From Rhodococcus sp. 06-462-5 (lineage in GTDB: Bacteria > Actinomycetota > Actinomycetes > Mycobacteriales > Mycobacteriaceae), in the NCBI RefSeq assembly GCF_002258315.1, contig NZ_NOYD01000012.1:62001-126000 (forward strand): a DNA stretch of 64,000 nt. The letters run 5' to 3'. The notes beneath the pieces are model-generated. The model was not told where the DNA came from and made no database searches. It was given only the letters and a program-made list of their open reading frames with translations. The translations under genes were made by a program, and so were the position numbers. Of the stretch, positions 24,208 to 33,820 are shown in pieces (the first letter of the stretch is position 1; each line of letters opens with the position of its first letter).

Positions 24208-24975
24208 CTATCGACGCAGCTGCTTCGCGGGCGAGTCGGCACCGAGGGCCGATGCCTTCTTGTGGGCCGCGAGCCACTGACGCCCCTGTTTCGCGGCACG
24301 CGAGAGAGCGCCGCGCTCACCGAGATAGCCGGCGACACCGCCGACGAGTGGGATGGCACCGAGTACACGGTAGAAGCCGCGGGGGTGCGGACGCTTCTCC
24401 AATTCACCGGCGACGTCGCGCAGCACGTTCGCGATCTGCCACATTCCGCGCAGCAGTGCGAACGGACCCGACTTGGGTGACTCTTCCTTCTTCGCGGGAG
24501 CACTGTCGGCGAGCGCCGTCAGATCACGCTTGCACAGCACCGACCCGAGCAACGCCACGTGCGTCTCGCGGTCGGTCACACCCGATTCGCGCGCCACGGC
24601 GACGAGCACCATCGCCTGGTTGGCGAACCCGAGCAGATCCTGGATCGGCAGCCGGTTGACCAGGATGCCGAACACCCCGGGAAACGCCACGGCCACGGTG
24701 TTGAGCGCGCCGATGCGATTGACCCACCACTGCGAGCGAGCGTCGCTGTCGAGCTCCTCCCAGCCTGCGGTACCCGGGAAGTCGGTGGTGTCGAAGGCTT
24801 TCGCAAGGAAATCGATGACGTTGTCGAGCTTCGAATCATCCGCAGAGGACTCACGGAACGTCCGTCCCTTGAGGCCGATCGGGTCCCGTGTCGCAAGGAT
24901 GTCGAGCACGGGATGAATGATGGCGACGGCACTGCTCAGAACCGCGGCGACTCGACGGTCGTCCATGTCAGACAA
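24208..24975 (-). CDS. conserved protein of unknown function
   Basis: 255 residues, not recognised. N-terminus MSDMDDRRVAAVLSSAVAII is followed by DPIGLKGRTFRES and a helical region (NRIGALNTVAVAFPGVFGIL and IQDLLGFANQAMVLVAVARES). The C-terminus has a Gly-rich hydrophobic stretch RVLGAIPLVGGVAGYLGERG that may associate with membrane, then a basic tail. It lies between fbiC and fdxC on the same strand, 28 bases after fbiC, so co-expression with F420 synthesis is possible. No enzyme motif was seen. Confidence 0.8.
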   Translation of the reverse strand: MSDMDDRRVAAVLSSAVAIIHPVLDILATRDPIGLKGRTFRESSADDSKLDNVIDFLAKAFDTTDFPGTAGWEELDSDARSQWWVNRIGALNTVAVAFPGVFGILVNRLPIQDLLGFANQAMVLVAVARESGVTDRETHVALLGSVLCKRDLTALADSAPAKKEESPKSGPFALLRGMWQIANVLRDVAGELEKRPHPRGFYRVLGAIPLVGGVAGYLGERGALSRAAKQGRQWLAAHKKASALGADSPAKQLRR

Positions 24976-25003
24976 GCTCCATTTCGAAAGTGGGACCCGA
25001 GGG

Positions 25004-27544
25004 TCAGATCAGGCCGGCAACCGATACGGCCGGAGCCGGGTCGTATGTGGTGGTGCGCTGACGAACCGGGCGTCCGATGCCGTCGGCGATCTCGTGCAGT
25101 TCCGCGACGGTCTTCTCCGAACCGTTCTGCGAACCCGCCATACGCGAGATCGTCTCCTCCATCAGGGTCCCTCCCAGATCGTTCGCGCCTCCGTTCAGCA
25201 TCGCCTGTGTACCCGTGATTCCCAATTTCACCCACGATGTCTGAATGTTGTCGATTCGGCCGTGCAGCATGATGCGAGCCAGGGCGTGCACCGCGCGGTT
25301 GTCGCGGTTGGTCGGCCCGGGTCGCGATGCGCCGGCCAGATACAACGGCGAGGACTGATGCACGAACGGCAGCGGCACGAACTCGGTGAAACCTCCGGTC
25401 TTGTCCTGGATCTTCTTGAGCACGTTCAGGTGACCGACCCAGTGCGACGGATTGTCGACGTGCCCGTACATCATCGTCGAGCTCGACCGCAGGCCCACCT
25501 CGTGCGCGGTGGTGATCACTTCGATCCACTCGGCGGCGGGCAGCTTGCCCTTGGTGAGCACCCAGCGGACCTCGTCGTCGAGAATCTCGGCGGCGGTGCC
25601 GGGGATCGAGTCCAGCCCGGCGGCCCGGAGTTCGGTGAGCCACTCGCGAATCGACTGACCGCCGCGGGAGGCCCCGTTGACGATCTCCATCGGCGAGAAG
25701 GCGTGCACGTGCATCGACGGCACCTTGGCCTTCACCGCACGCACCAGGTCCGCGTAGCCCGTCACCGGCAGTTCGGGGTCGATTCCACCCTGCATGCAGA
25801 CCTCGGTGGCACCGACGACGTGTGCTTCCCACGCGCGATCGGCGACCTCGGTGGTGGACAGGGTGAACGCATCGGCGTCGCCCTTGCGCTGCGCGAACGC
25901 ACAGAAGCGGCACCCGGTGTAGCAGATGTTGGTGAAGTTGATGTTCCGGTTCACCACGTAGGTGACGGTGTCTCCGTTGACCTGCTTGCGCAGGTCGTCC
26001 GCGAGAGCCGCGACGGCGTCCATGCCCGCGCCCTCGGCCGTCGCGAGCGCGAGGTACTGCTCGTCGGTCAGCCCGGCCGGGTCCTTCTCCGCTGCCGTCA
26101 ACGCGGACACCAAGTCTCGGTCCACCCGCTCGAGTCCGGCGAGATCGCGCACCTGCTCGCGAATGGAGTCCCAGTCGCCGAACGCATTCGCCAGATCCGA
26201 ACGCGTCTCGGTGTTGCGTCCCTGAGTGTCGATCTCGGTGTTCAGGTCGACGCGGCCCGAGGACTCCCACTCCTCGTCCGGTTCCTGCCACGGCAGACCC
26301 GTCGGGTTGACGTTCTCGCGCGCCATGCCGGTCTCGGGATCGGCGAGCGCCCGCACATGCGCCGAGATTCGCGGATCTATCCACGGAGCACCGGCGAGCA
26401 CGTACTGCGGTTGCGCTGCAACACGTTCCACCAAGCGGTAGCCCGCCTTGTCGGACAACTCGGCAAGGGTGTCGAGGTTCGGCCACGGCCGTTCCGGGTT
26501 GACGTGATCGGGGGTCAGCGGAGAGACCCCACCCCAATCGTCGACGCCTGCGCCGAGCAGCGCTGCCGTCTCCTCCGGCTCGACGAGATTCGGCGGAGCC
26601 TGGATCCGCATCGACGGGCCGACCACCATGCGCGTCACCGCGATGGTCGCCAGAAATTCTTCGAGCCCCGCGTCGGGAACGGACCGCATCGCGGTATCGG
26701 ACTTGGCCAGGAAATTCTGCACGATGATTTCCTGAACGTGCCCGAAAGACTTGTGCACCTTACGAATTGCCATTATCGACTCGGCGCGATCACGCAGGGT
26801 CTCGCCGATTCCCACCAGAATTCCGGTCGTGAACGGGATGTTCAGACGACCCGCGTCGGTCAACGTCCGCAGCCGAACCTCGGGATCCTTGTCGGGGCTG
26901 CCGTAATGCGCCTGCCCCTTCTCCTCGAACAACCGACGCGAGGTGGTCTCGAGCATCATGCCCATCGACGGTGCGACCGGCTTGAGCCGCGACAGCTCCT
27001 GCCACGACATCACTCCTGGATTCAGGTGCGGGAGCAAGCCGGTCTCCTCGAGCACCCTGATCGACATGGCGCGCACGTAATCCAAGGTCGAATCGTAGCC
27101 GCGGGAGTCGAGCCACGCCTTGGCCTCGGGCCACCGCTCCTCCGGTCGGTCGCCGAGCGTGAACAGCGCCTCCTTGCATCCGAGCGCGGCACCCTTGCGA
27201 GCGACGTCGATGATCTCGTCGGGATCCATGAACATCCCGTGCCCGGCGGCATTGAGCTTGCCCGGGACGGTGACGAACGTGCAGTAGTGGCACTTGTCGC
27301 GGCACAACCGCGTGATGGGTACGAACACCTTTCGCGAATACGAGACCGTCTTCGGCCGACCGGCCGACTCCAGACCCGCATCACGAACCCGCGCAGCCGA
27401 CGCCATCAGATCCACCAGATCGTCCCCACGCGCATGCAGCAGAACAGTCGCCTCGTCGACGTTCAACGAGACTCCGTCCCGGGCGCGACGCAGAACGCGG
27501 CGCATGGCAGAAGCGGCTGGAGCGGTGTCAGGCAGCGAAGTCAC
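25004..27544 (-). CDS. fbiC: 7,8-didemethyl-8-hydroxy-5-deazariboflavin (FO) synthase
   Basis: 846 residues. A fused CofG-CofH double radical-SAM enzyme that builds the FO chromophore of coenzyme F420 from tyrosine and a ribityl-diaminouracil. The CofG half has CRDKCHYC (Cys81, 85, 88) and the CofH half CYTGCRFC (Cys541, 545, 548), each binding a 4Fe-4S cluster. [12 protein letters not shown] and [12 protein letters not shown] are also conserved. Start chosen: GTG 27544 ([21 protein letters not shown]), which gives the length usual for actinobacterial FbiC; longer frames run into the repeat A region. Confidence 0.96.
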   Translation of the reverse strand: MTSLPDTAPAASAMRRVLRRARDGVSLNVDEATVLLHARGDDLVDLMASAARVRDAGLESAGRPKTVSYSRKVFVPITRLCRDKCHYCTFVTVPGKLNAAGHGMFMDPDEIIDVARKGAALGCKEALFTLGDRPEERWPEAKAWLDSRGYDSTLDYVRAMSIRVLEETGLLPHLNPGVMSWQELSRLKPVAPSMGMMLETTSRRLFEEKGQAHYGSPDKDPEVRLRTLTDAGRLNIPFTTGILVGIGETLRDRAESIMAIRKVHKSFGHVQEIIVQNFLAKSDTAMRSVPDAGLEEFLATIAVTRMVVGPSMRIQAPPNLVEPEETAALLGAGVDDWGGVSPLTPDHVNPERPWPNLDTLAELSDKAGYRLVERVAAQPQYVLAGAPWIDPRISAHVRALADPETGMARENVNPTGLPWQEPDEEWESSGRVDLNTEIDTQGRNTETRSDLANAFGDWDSIREQVRDLAGLERVDRDLVSALTAAEKDPAGLTDEQYLALATAEGAGMDAVAALADDLRKQVNGDTVTYVVNRNINFTNICYTGCRFCAFAQRKGDADAFTLSTTEVADRAWEAHVVGATEVCMQGGIDPELPVTGYADLVRAVKAKVPSMHVHAFSPMEIVNGASRGGQSIREWLTELRAAGLDSIPGTAAEILDDEVRWVLTKGKLPAAEWIEVITTAHEVGLRSSSTMMYGHVDNPSHWVGHLNVLKKIQDKTGGFTEFVPLPFVHQSSPLYLAGASRPGPTNRDNRAVHALARIMLHGRIDNIQTSWVKLGITGTQAMLNGGANDLGGTLMEETISRMAGSQNGSEKTVAELHEIADGIGRPVRQRTTTYDPAPAVSVAGLI

Positions 27545-27597
27545 CAGTCGATCATGCGCTTGTTGGTACGCACGTGCCACCCACCCCTCCCCTATCC

Positions 27598-27684
27598 GGG
27601 TCGTTCCGCGGGCTCCACTCCCCCCTATTCGGGTCGCTCCGCGGGCTCCATTCCCGACCAGCCGGGTCGTTCCGCAGGCTCCGG
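27598..27684 (+). repeat. dispersed repeat family A, three copies at 33-base spacing
   Basis: Copies begin at 27598, 27631 and 27664 with the core GGGTCGTTCCGCGGGCTCCA and one to three changes each. They sit in the divergent gap between fbiC and the PH-domain gene, oriented toward the latter. The same core occurs twice at 11739-11789, upstream of the DUF1810 gene. Confidence 0.85.
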
Positions 27685-27722
27685 GGTGGTGGTTACCGAA
27701 CGACACCCCTAGGTTTGTAGCC

Positions 27723-28211
27723 GTGACAACGATGGCCGATCCGCAGTGGCAACCGTCTCCGCGAGCACGTCTGCTCTGGGCTCTGAGTGCCGGTCTGCTG
27801 TGGCTGCCGATCTTCGTCGCCCAGATCGTCTGGGCCGTCGTCGACTCGAGCTGGACCACCTGGCCGCATGTCGCCGTCCTCGTCGCCTCGATCGTCCTCA
27901 CGACCCTGCACGTCGCGGTCGTGCCGCAGTGGCGATACCGCGTGCATCGTTGGGAGATCAGCGACACCGCGGTCTACACCCGCACCGGCTGGTTGAGCCA
28001 GGAGCGACGCATCGCACCGATCTCGCGGGTACAGACCGTCGACACCGAGCGCGGACCGCTCGACCGTCTGTTGGGGTTGGCCACCGTCACCGTCACGACG
28101 GCGTCGTCCGCGGGCGCGGTCAGAATCACGGCACTGGATCAGGATGTCGCGGACAAGACGGTTGCTCGGCTCACCGACATCGCCGGCCGCACCGTCGGAG
28201 ACGCGACATGA
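27723..28211 (+). CDS. bacterial PH-domain membrane protein, YdbS-like
   Basis: 162 residues. Two membrane helices ([22 protein letters not shown] and [20 protein letters not shown]) precede a bPH2 domain: [51 protein letters not shown]. YdbS proteins pair with YdbT; the role is unknown, possibly membrane stress. GTG at 27723 follows a TAGGTT -10 box by 7 bases without a Shine-Dalgarno (leaderless); ATG 27732 is an alternative. It overlaps the next gene by 4 bases. Confidence 0.88.
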   Translation: MTTMADPQWQPSPRARLLWALSAGLLWLPIFVAQIVWAVVDSSWTTWPHVAVLVASIVLTTLHVAVVPQWRYRVHRWEISDTAVYTRTGWLSQERRIAPISRVQTVDTERGPLDRLLGLATVTVTTASSAGAVRITALDQDVADKTVARLTDIAGRTVGDAT

Positions 28212-29722
28212 CCGATCAGGCGGAACTGCTCGCCGTCGAGGAGGATCAGCCGTGGCTGCGCCTGCACAAGCGAATGCTGTTGGTACATCCGGTGAACGAG
28301 GGCATCAAGATCCTGCCGGTGCTGCTGATCTCGTTCTTCGTCGGCAGTCAGAGCGGTAACCACTTCTGGAGTCTCGGCCTTCTTGCTGTCGTCGTGGTGT
28401 TCGCGATTCTGCGGTGGTTCACCACCAGCTACCGGATCGGTCCGGTGCACGTGCAACTGCGCAGCGGGGTACTCCAGAAGAAGGTGCTCTCCATTCCGCG
28501 CAACAGAATTCGGTCGGTCGACGTGGAAGCGAACGTGCTGCACCGCGTACTCGGCCTGTCCATCCTGCGCATCGGCACCGGGCAACAGGCAGGCAAGGGC
28601 GAGGCCTTCGAGCTCAACGCCCTCGACACCTCGCTGGTACCGGCACTTCGTGGAGATCTGCTGCAGCGAGTCTCGGGGCAGATCCCCGCGACCGACGGAA
28701 CACCGACCGCAGCAGCGGATCCCGACGTGGAGATTGCGCACTGGCAGCTCTCGTGGGTGCGATTCGCACCGTTCTCCATCACCGGCATCGTCACCATCGC
28801 CGCGGCCGTCGGCGTGCTGTTCCAGTACGGACTCGGGCAGACACTGGCCGAGTCGTCGGTGGTCTCCAACAGCATCGACTCCGCCGAGCGATTGGGAATC
28901 GCGGTGTTCGTCGTCGTGGCGCTGATGGCGCTGCTCGTCGTATCGAGCATCTTCGCGTGCGTCCGCTACCTGCTGGCCTACGCCAACCTGACGGTGACGG
29001 ACCAGGGACGCACCATGCACGTCAGCCATGGATTGCTGCGCACCCGTCAGTCGACACTCGATCGCAAGCGGCTGCGCGGTACCTCGCTGTCCGAACCGCT
29101 GCTGCTTCGTGCGGCCGGTGGAGCAAGGCTGGACGCCATCATGACCGGCGTCAGCGCCGAGAAGAAGGAATCGTCTCTGCTGCTCCCCCAGGCCCCACGC
29201 GCCGAGGCGCTGCGGATGATGACCACCGTGCTCGGCGAGGCCGGTCTACACGGAAGTTCGGACCGGCCTCTGCTGCAGCACGGACCCGCAGCTCGTCGAC
29301 GCCGCTACACGCGCGCTGTTCTGCCCGTTGCCGTTCTCGGTGCAGCGCTGGGCATCGCACAGTATGTCGGCGCACCGATCCCGATACTGGCGTGGATCGC
29401 GGTCGGAGTGTTGTTCGTTGCCGCCTTCGGACTCGCACACGATCGCTTCCGCGGTCTCGGCCATGCAGTGCTGCCCGGTTGGCTCATCACCCAGCACGGT
29501 TCGCTCGACAGGACTCGACACAGCCTCGAAGCCGCAGGCATCATCGGTTGGACCGTGCGGCAGACCTTCTTCCAGCGTCGCGCCGGGGTGGCCACCATCG
29601 TCGCTGCGACTCCCGCAGGCGTCGGACATTACGAGGTGATCGACATCCCCATCGAGAACGCGTGGGCGATGATCGACGCCGTCACCCCGGGAGCCGGGGA
29701 CGTCTGGCTGCACCGGACCTGA
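28208..29722 (+). CDS. bacterial PH-domain membrane protein, YdbT-like
   Basis: 504 residues. Three repeated PH (bPH2) units separated by membrane helices: SYRIGPVHVQLRSGVLQKKVLSIPRNRIRSVDVE near 80, NLTVTDQGRTMHVSHGLLRTRQSTLDRKRLRG near 270, and LPGWLITQHGSLDRTRHSLEAAGIIGW near 425. Helix clusters occur near 35-70, 180-255 and 365-405. The ATG at 28208 overlaps the YdbS-like stop (ATGA), so the pair is co-translated. Function uncharacterised. Confidence 0.88.
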   Translation: MTDQAELLAVEEDQPWLRLHKRMLLVHPVNEGIKILPVLLISFFVGSQSGNHFWSLGLLAVVVVFAILRWFTTSYRIGPVHVQLRSGVLQKKVLSIPRNRIRSVDVEANVLHRVLGLSILRIGTGQQAGKGEAFELNALDTSLVPALRGDLLQRVSGQIPATDGTPTAAADPDVEIAHWQLSWVRFAPFSITGIVTIAAAVGVLFQYGLGQTLAESSVVSNSIDSAERLGIAVFVVVALMALLVVSSIFACVRYLLAYANLTVTDQGRTMHVSHGLLRTRQSTLDRKRLRGTSLSEPLLLRAAGGARLDAIMTGVSAEKKESSLLLPQAPRAEALRMMTTVLGEAGLHGSSDRPLLQHGPAARRRRYTRAVLPVAVLGAALGIAQYVGAPIPILAWIAVGVLFVAAFGLAHDRFRGLGHAVLPGWLITQHGSLDRTRHSLEAAGIIGWTVRQTFFQRRAGVATIVAATPAGVGHYEVIDIPIENAWAMIDAVTPGAGDVWLHRT

Positions 29723-29723
29723 C

Positions 29724-30419
29724 ATGACGCGGCCGCAGAGCATCGAGCAACTCGACATCGCGGTGGCCGAATGCCGCGCCTGCCCGCGCCTGGTGCAGTG
29801 GCGCGAGCAGGTCGCTGCCGAGAAGCGGGCCGCATTTGCCGACGAAACATATTGGGGCAGAGCAGTTCCCAGCTTCGGACCCGCCGATGCGGCGATGCTG
29901 ATCGTCGGGCTGGCACCGGCCGCGCACGGTGCGAACCGCACCGGGCGGATGTTCACCGGCGATCGCAGCGGGGACGTCCTCTATCGCGCGATGCATGCGG
30001 TCGGTCTGGCCAGCCAACCCACCGCCACCCACATCGGAGACGGATTGACGCTCAACGGGGTTCGCATCGCCGCTCCGGTTCACTGCGCTCCCCCGCAGAA
30101 CAAGCCGACTCCCACCGAGCGGGATACCTGCAGACCCTGGCTCGACGACGAATTACGGTTGCTGCGTCCGACGTTGCGGTCGGTGCTAGTCCTCGGTGCC
30201 TTCGGCTGGCAGTCTCTGCTGCCGACACTGGCCGCGAACGGGTGGGAGATACCCAGGCCTGCACCGAAATTCGGACATGGGGCTCGGCTCGATCTGGGCT
30301 CGATCACCGTGTTCGCCAGCTATCACGTGAGCCAGCGAAACACCTTCACCGGACTGTTGACTCCGACGATGATCGAGGATGTGCTGCGGGATGCGGGTCG
30401 GCATGCACGCTTGCTGTGA
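29724..30419 (+). CDS. udgB: uracil-DNA glycosylase, family 5 (UdgB)
   Basis: 231 residues. Removes uracil (and in this family hypoxanthine or ethenocytosine) from DNA. CRACPRL near residue 16 and the Cys in HCAPPQNKPTPTERDTC are consistent with the 4Fe-4S cluster of thermostable UDGs. Motif A is GLAPAAHGANRTGRMFTGDRSGD (catalytic region lacking the acidic residue of family 4) and motif B is SYHVSQRNTFTGLLT. It follows the PH-domain pair by one base. Its 3' end overlaps the opposite-strand membrane-protein gene by 74 bases. Confidence 0.92.
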   Translation: MTRPQSIEQLDIAVAECRACPRLVQWREQVAAEKRAAFADETYWGRAVPSFGPADAAMLIVGLAPAAHGANRTGRMFTGDRSGDVLYRAMHAVGLASQPTATHIGDGLTLNGVRIAAPVHCAPPQNKPTPTERDTCRPWLDDELRLLRPTLRSVLVLGAFGWQSLLPTLAANGWEIPRPAPKFGHGARLDLGSITVFASYHVSQRNTFTGLLTPTMIEDVLRDAGRHARLL

Positions 30420-30798
30420 TCGCCTTCATCCGGAACATGAACAGCAGCACTCCGGCGGGGCCTGCGCCGGCCACGATGAGCAGCATGGTGCGCCAGTCGG
30501 CGAGTAGGAGAACGTCGCCTCCCGGGCCGCCGAGCATGCACAGCACCACTGCAGCGAACCAGCCGATCAGGGGCGACGCCACCCAGATCGGCCGATCTGC
30601 GACCTTGCGTGCGGCCAGAATCAGCGCGACGTTCGCGATCCCGCCGAGCACAGCGCTGATGGGGAACTGCACCGACCCGAGGTAGGTCGGAAGGAAGAAG
30701 ACCGAGAGAATTCCGGACAGGAAGCCGTCGAACACCAGTACTGCGACGGTCGCCCAGGACACCAGGGCGACAGTATTGGATGCGGCCTTCGAGATCAT
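30346..30798 (-). CDS. conserved membrane protein, Rv1171-like
   Basis: 150 residues with four predicted helices (VALVSWATVAVLVFDGFLSG, PISAVLGGIANVALILAA, PLIGWFAAVVLCMLG, MLLIVAGAGPAGVLLFMFRM). By position after mshB and by size it corresponds to M. tuberculosis Rv1171; function unknown. The hydrophilic C-terminal tail (residues 125-150) is encoded opposite the end of udgB, an unusual overlap. It is third in a minus-strand run after mshB and a 52-residue gene. Confidence 0.82.
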   Translation of the reverse strand: MISKAASNTVALVSWATVAVLVFDGFLSGILSVFFLPTYLGSVQFPISAVLGGIANVALILAARKVADRPIWVASPLIGWFAAVVLCMLGGPGGDVLLLADWRTMLLIVAGAGPAGVLLFMFRMKAITASVHADPHPAAHPRSSSESTVR

Positions 30799-30864
30799 GC
30801 GCCCAATACTGCCTTGACCCTGGTTGTTTCAGTGCATCGCATTCGAAAAACCGGGAATCGGCAC

Positions 30865-31023
30865 TCAGGAAACCGGCGGGTATCCCAGCGAGGTCAGCAA
30901 GTTGCTCGCACCCATGGCGATCTGTCCCAATACGTACTGGTACAGATCTGCCTGCGCGCCGAACTGCGGCTTGAGAGAATCGACGAACGCGACGATGGCG
31001 TCCTGTACTACCCAGTTGTACAT
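30865..31023 (-). CDS. small 52-residue protein between mshB and the Rv1171-like gene
   Basis: Begins with ATG at 31023 and ends TGA at 30865. The product starts MYNWVVQDAIVAFVDSLKPQ, has an Ala/Gln-containing amphipathic middle (FGAQADLYQYVLGQIAMGAS) and ends SLGYPPVS. A GGGGCGG run lies upstream as a weak ribosome-binding site. Codon use is GC-rich at third positions. It starts 27 bases after the mshB stop and looks like a member of the same operon. No family was recognised. Confidence 0.75.
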   Translation of the reverse strand: MYNWVVQDAIVAFVDSLKPQFGAQADLYQYVLGQIAMGASNLLTSLGYPPVS

Positions 31024-31050
31024 GTGTGTTCCGCCCCTGCTGTGGTGGTA

Positions 31051-31992
31051 TCAGTGATTCGAAGCACAGCCTAGTACGCCGGCGAACAGGTCGTTCTCCC
31101 TACCCGTCTCATCGGGGTCGAGTTCACCGCGGACGAGCACGTACTGCTCGTCGAGCAGGATCGGCTGGGCGATGTCGTTGGACAGTGCGTACTCGCTGCC
31201 GGACGGCGCGACGGTCACCTGAGTCGCGTGGGCCCGGAGCGCATCCCTCTTGGCATCGAGCACGCCGCGGATGTCGACGCTGGTGGTGATGGTGGTCTCG
31301 GGAACGCTCGGCAGCTCGCCGTCCTCCGGCATTCGCCAGTGCGGGGGAATTTCCTCGATCGCCGCAAGTCCCGCCTGCAACTGATCGTGTCCGGTGACGG
31401 TCCAGTAGAACTTCGACACCTCCCAGGGCGATCCGACCCCGGGGAACGAATCCGTTCCGCAGACCTCCACGGCCTCGGTCACCAGCGAGTGCACCTGCTG
31501 ATGATCGGGGTGGCCGTATCCGCCCTCGGGGTCGTACCCGACGACCACCTGCGGCCGGAGCTCACGCATCACCGCGACGAGCGCTCCGAGGGCCTCGGCG
31601 CGATCGGCATTGACGAACGCGCGCGGCTTGCGGGCAGCCGACGTCCCGGCCATTCCCGAATCTCGCCAACGACCGGCTCCCCCGAGGAACCGAGGCGGGT
31701 TGCACCCCAGTGCCGCGAGAGCGCGATGCAATTCCAGAATTCGATAGCCACCGAGCTGATCGGCACGGTCGACGACCAGATCGGCCCACGTCTCGCCGAT
31801 CACTTCCCCCTCCTCACCGAGTGAGCAGGTGAGCACCGTGACGTCTGCCCCGGCTCGAACATAGTGAGCGATGGTGCCGCCGGTGGTGATCGTTTCGTCG
31901 TCGGGGTGTGCGTGTACCAGGAGCAAACGCTGCGGCTCCGTCATGGAAGGCTCGGTCATGAGAGGCTCCGTCATCGTCGACTTGTCGGTCAT
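31051..31992 (-). CDS. mshB: N-acetyl-1-D-myo-inositol-2-amino-2-deoxy-glucopyranoside deacetylase
   Basis: 313 residues, zinc PIG-L/LmbE deacetylase of mycothiol synthesis. AHPDDETITTGG is the metal-binding HPDD motif, with CSLGEEGEVIG next and GGYGHPDHQQVH providing the later His pair (the HPDH site). Start chosen is ATG 31992, which overlaps the lpqW stop in an ATGA; three near-identical MTEP units follow (MTEPLMTEPSMTEPQ) so the true start could be one of the next ATG codons. It should supply precursor for mycothiol, the main thiol of these bacteria. Confidence 0.94.
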   Translation of the reverse strand: MTDKSTMTEPLMTEPSMTEPQRLLLVHAHPDDETITTGGTIAHYVRAGADVTVLTCSLGEEGEVIGETWADLVVDRADQLGGYRILELHRALAALGCNPPRFLGGAGRWRDSGMAGTSAARKPRAFVNADRAEALGALVAVMRELRPQVVVGYDPEGGYGHPDHQQVHSLVTEAVEVCGTDSFPGVGSPWEVSKFYWTVTGHDQLQAGLAAIEEIPPHWRMPEDGELPSVPETTITTSVDIRGVLDAKRDALRAHATQVTVAPSGSEYALSNDIAQPILLDEQYVLVRGELDPDETGRENDLFAGVLGCASNH

Positions 31993-33785
31993 CGGGGCGT
32001 CCGCATCCACTGCGACGCGTCGGCGAAGATCCCGACCTCCACCGGGCCGGTCAGCGAGACGCCGGTGATGCCGGGAACGGCGGCCACCACGGACGAGTCC
32101 TGCATGATCGGCAGCGTCGACGCCAGCGACCACAGTTCGGGCTCGACCTCGTTCGTGGCCACGGCGGGCTCGAGGCCGCTCACCAGTGCCCTGTCGATCG
32201 TCGGTTGCAGTTCCGGAACGCACAGCCCGGACAGGTTGCGCGGCACCTGGACGCCGTCGCCACTGCCGTCGGCCGGTGCATCGACGCAGCCGAACCGCGA
32301 GGCGAGGACCGTGGCGGGGTCGACCCCGGCGCTGGTCCATCCCACGACCGCATCGACGGTCCCGTCGGTCAACGCCGTCGAATACAGCTCGTCGGCAGGC
32401 AGTGGGGTGACGGTGGCATCGATGCCCGCGCCGACGAGTTCGTCGGCGGCGGTCCCGGCGACCGCGAGCGCGATGTCGTCGTTCTCGACGGCACCGATCA
32501 CGAACCGCAACGCCGTGCCGGTCGCGTCCGCAAGACGGGTCACACTCGATCCCGGAGCACCCGTGGTGGTCGGCGCGGGACTTGTCGTCGGAGCGGCGGC
32601 GGTCGGTGCGCTGGGGTTCGGTGTGGAGGTCACCACGGCGTCGGGTGTCGGCACGAATCCGGCCCGCTCGAGCAGATCGAGGGCTGCAGTTCTGCCGATG
32701 GGGGCGGGCGCGGTCGCGGAGTAGCCGGGGTCGGACGGCGAGGACAGCTGCGCTGCCGCCCGGCGATCCGTCGCGCCGCCGCCCGCTCCGACCGTGGCCA
32801 GCAGGTTCGGATCGAGCAGACCGAATATCCCCTGCCGCACAACAGAATCGGACATGTTCGGCGCTCGACCGTTGACCGTCATCGACAGCACACGTGACTG
32901 CCTGACGGTGTCGGTTCGCACTCCGGGAATTGCGGAGAGCTGAGCCCGCAGAGCCGAGCCCCCGCGAACCTGGGCGATCTGAGCGTCACTGGACCGCAGC
33001 GAATCGGCCAGCTGCGCCGAGGTTCCCCCGCGGCGGATGAGGATCTGGTCCGGTGATGCGGGCTCGCCCCAGAATCGGTCGTTGCGTTCGAGCAGAATCT
33101 CGTCCCGACCCCGGTCGACGGTCTTGATGTTGAACCGCGAACCGGAGACCGGCACGTTGTCCGTCAGGCCTCCCTGGAAACCGCCGGGTGAGTCCTTGAG
33201 GAGGTGCGAGGGCACCAGATCGGCGAACAGTCGCTGCCAGGCCGGATACGGCGACGAGAGCGTCACGTCGACCGTCTTGCCACCGCCCGAGGACGCGACG
33301 TCGCTGATCAGGGCGTACCCCGCCGGATCGACGACACCGGGCTGGTTGGTCATCTGCTGCCACAGGTAGCGGAAATCCTCGGCGGCGATCGGTGCGCTGT
33401 CGGACCACTGGGCCTCGTTGCGCAGCTGATAGCGGATGGTGAACGGCGATTGCGACGTCACCTCGGCCGAGAGCAGCAACGACAGGTCCGGCTCCCACGT
33501 GGTCGCCCCGGTATCGGGGTTCCGGACCGGGCGGAACGGGCTGGGCAGAACCAGTGAACTCACCGCGGCCGTCGCGGGCGACTGATCCGCCAGAAGATGT
33601 GGATTGAAGCCGATACCGACGTCGTCGATGGCGACGACGACCGGATCACCGGTCTCGGCCGGCACCATCGTCGTACTGACCGGAGTCTCGACACTCTCGA
33701 TCGGGGGCGGCGGATCCGCAGTGCACGCGGTGAGTACCAGAGCGATGGCAGAAACCAGAACCGTCGGCATCAGCACCTTGCGCAA
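31989..33785 (-). CDS. lpqW: LpqW-like lipoprotein (family 5 substrate-binding fold)
   Basis: 598 residues. Lipobox SAIALVLTAC shortly after the start. The mature part has the peptide/nickel-type SBP fold (LLSAEVTSQSPFTIRYQLRNEAQWSD, SRFNIKTVDRGRDEILLERNDRFWG) with a low-complexity Pro/Thr linker (PTAAAPTTSPAPTTTGAPG). M. tuberculosis LpqW (Rv1166) influences the balance of PIM and LAM synthesis. Chosen start is TTG 33785 (LRKVLMPTVLV), 7 bases after AAGGAG; upstream codons overlap an inverted repeat. mshB overlaps its end. Confidence 0.88.
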   Translation of the reverse strand: MRKVLMPTVLVSAIALVLTACTADPPPPIESVETPVSTTMVPAETGDPVVVAIDDVGIGFNPHLLADQSPATAAVSSLVLPSPFRPVRNPDTGATTWEPDLSLLLSAEVTSQSPFTIRYQLRNEAQWSDSAPIAAEDFRYLWQQMTNQPGVVDPAGYALISDVASSGGGKTVDVTLSSPYPAWQRLFADLVPSHLLKDSPGGFQGGLTDNVPVSGSRFNIKTVDRGRDEILLERNDRFWGEPASPDQILIRRGGTSAQLADSLRSSDAQIAQVRGGSALRAQLSAIPGVRTDTVRQSRVLSMTVNGRAPNMSDSVVRQGIFGLLDPNLLATVGAGGGATDRRAAAQLSSPSDPGYSATAPAPIGRTAALDLLERAGFVPTPDAVVTSTPNPSAPTAAAPTTSPAPTTTGAPGSSVTRLADATGTALRFVIGAVENDDIALAVAGTAADELVGAGIDATVTPLPADELYSTALTDGTVDAVVGWTSAGVDPATVLASRFGCVDAPADGSGDGVQVPRNLSGLCVPELQPTIDRALVSGLEPAVATNEVEPELWSLASTLPIMQDSSVVAAVPGITGVSLTGPVEVGIFADASQWMRTPR

Positions 33786-33820
33786 CGAGGATCTCCTTCG
33801 TAGTCGGCTACCTTCTGCGA

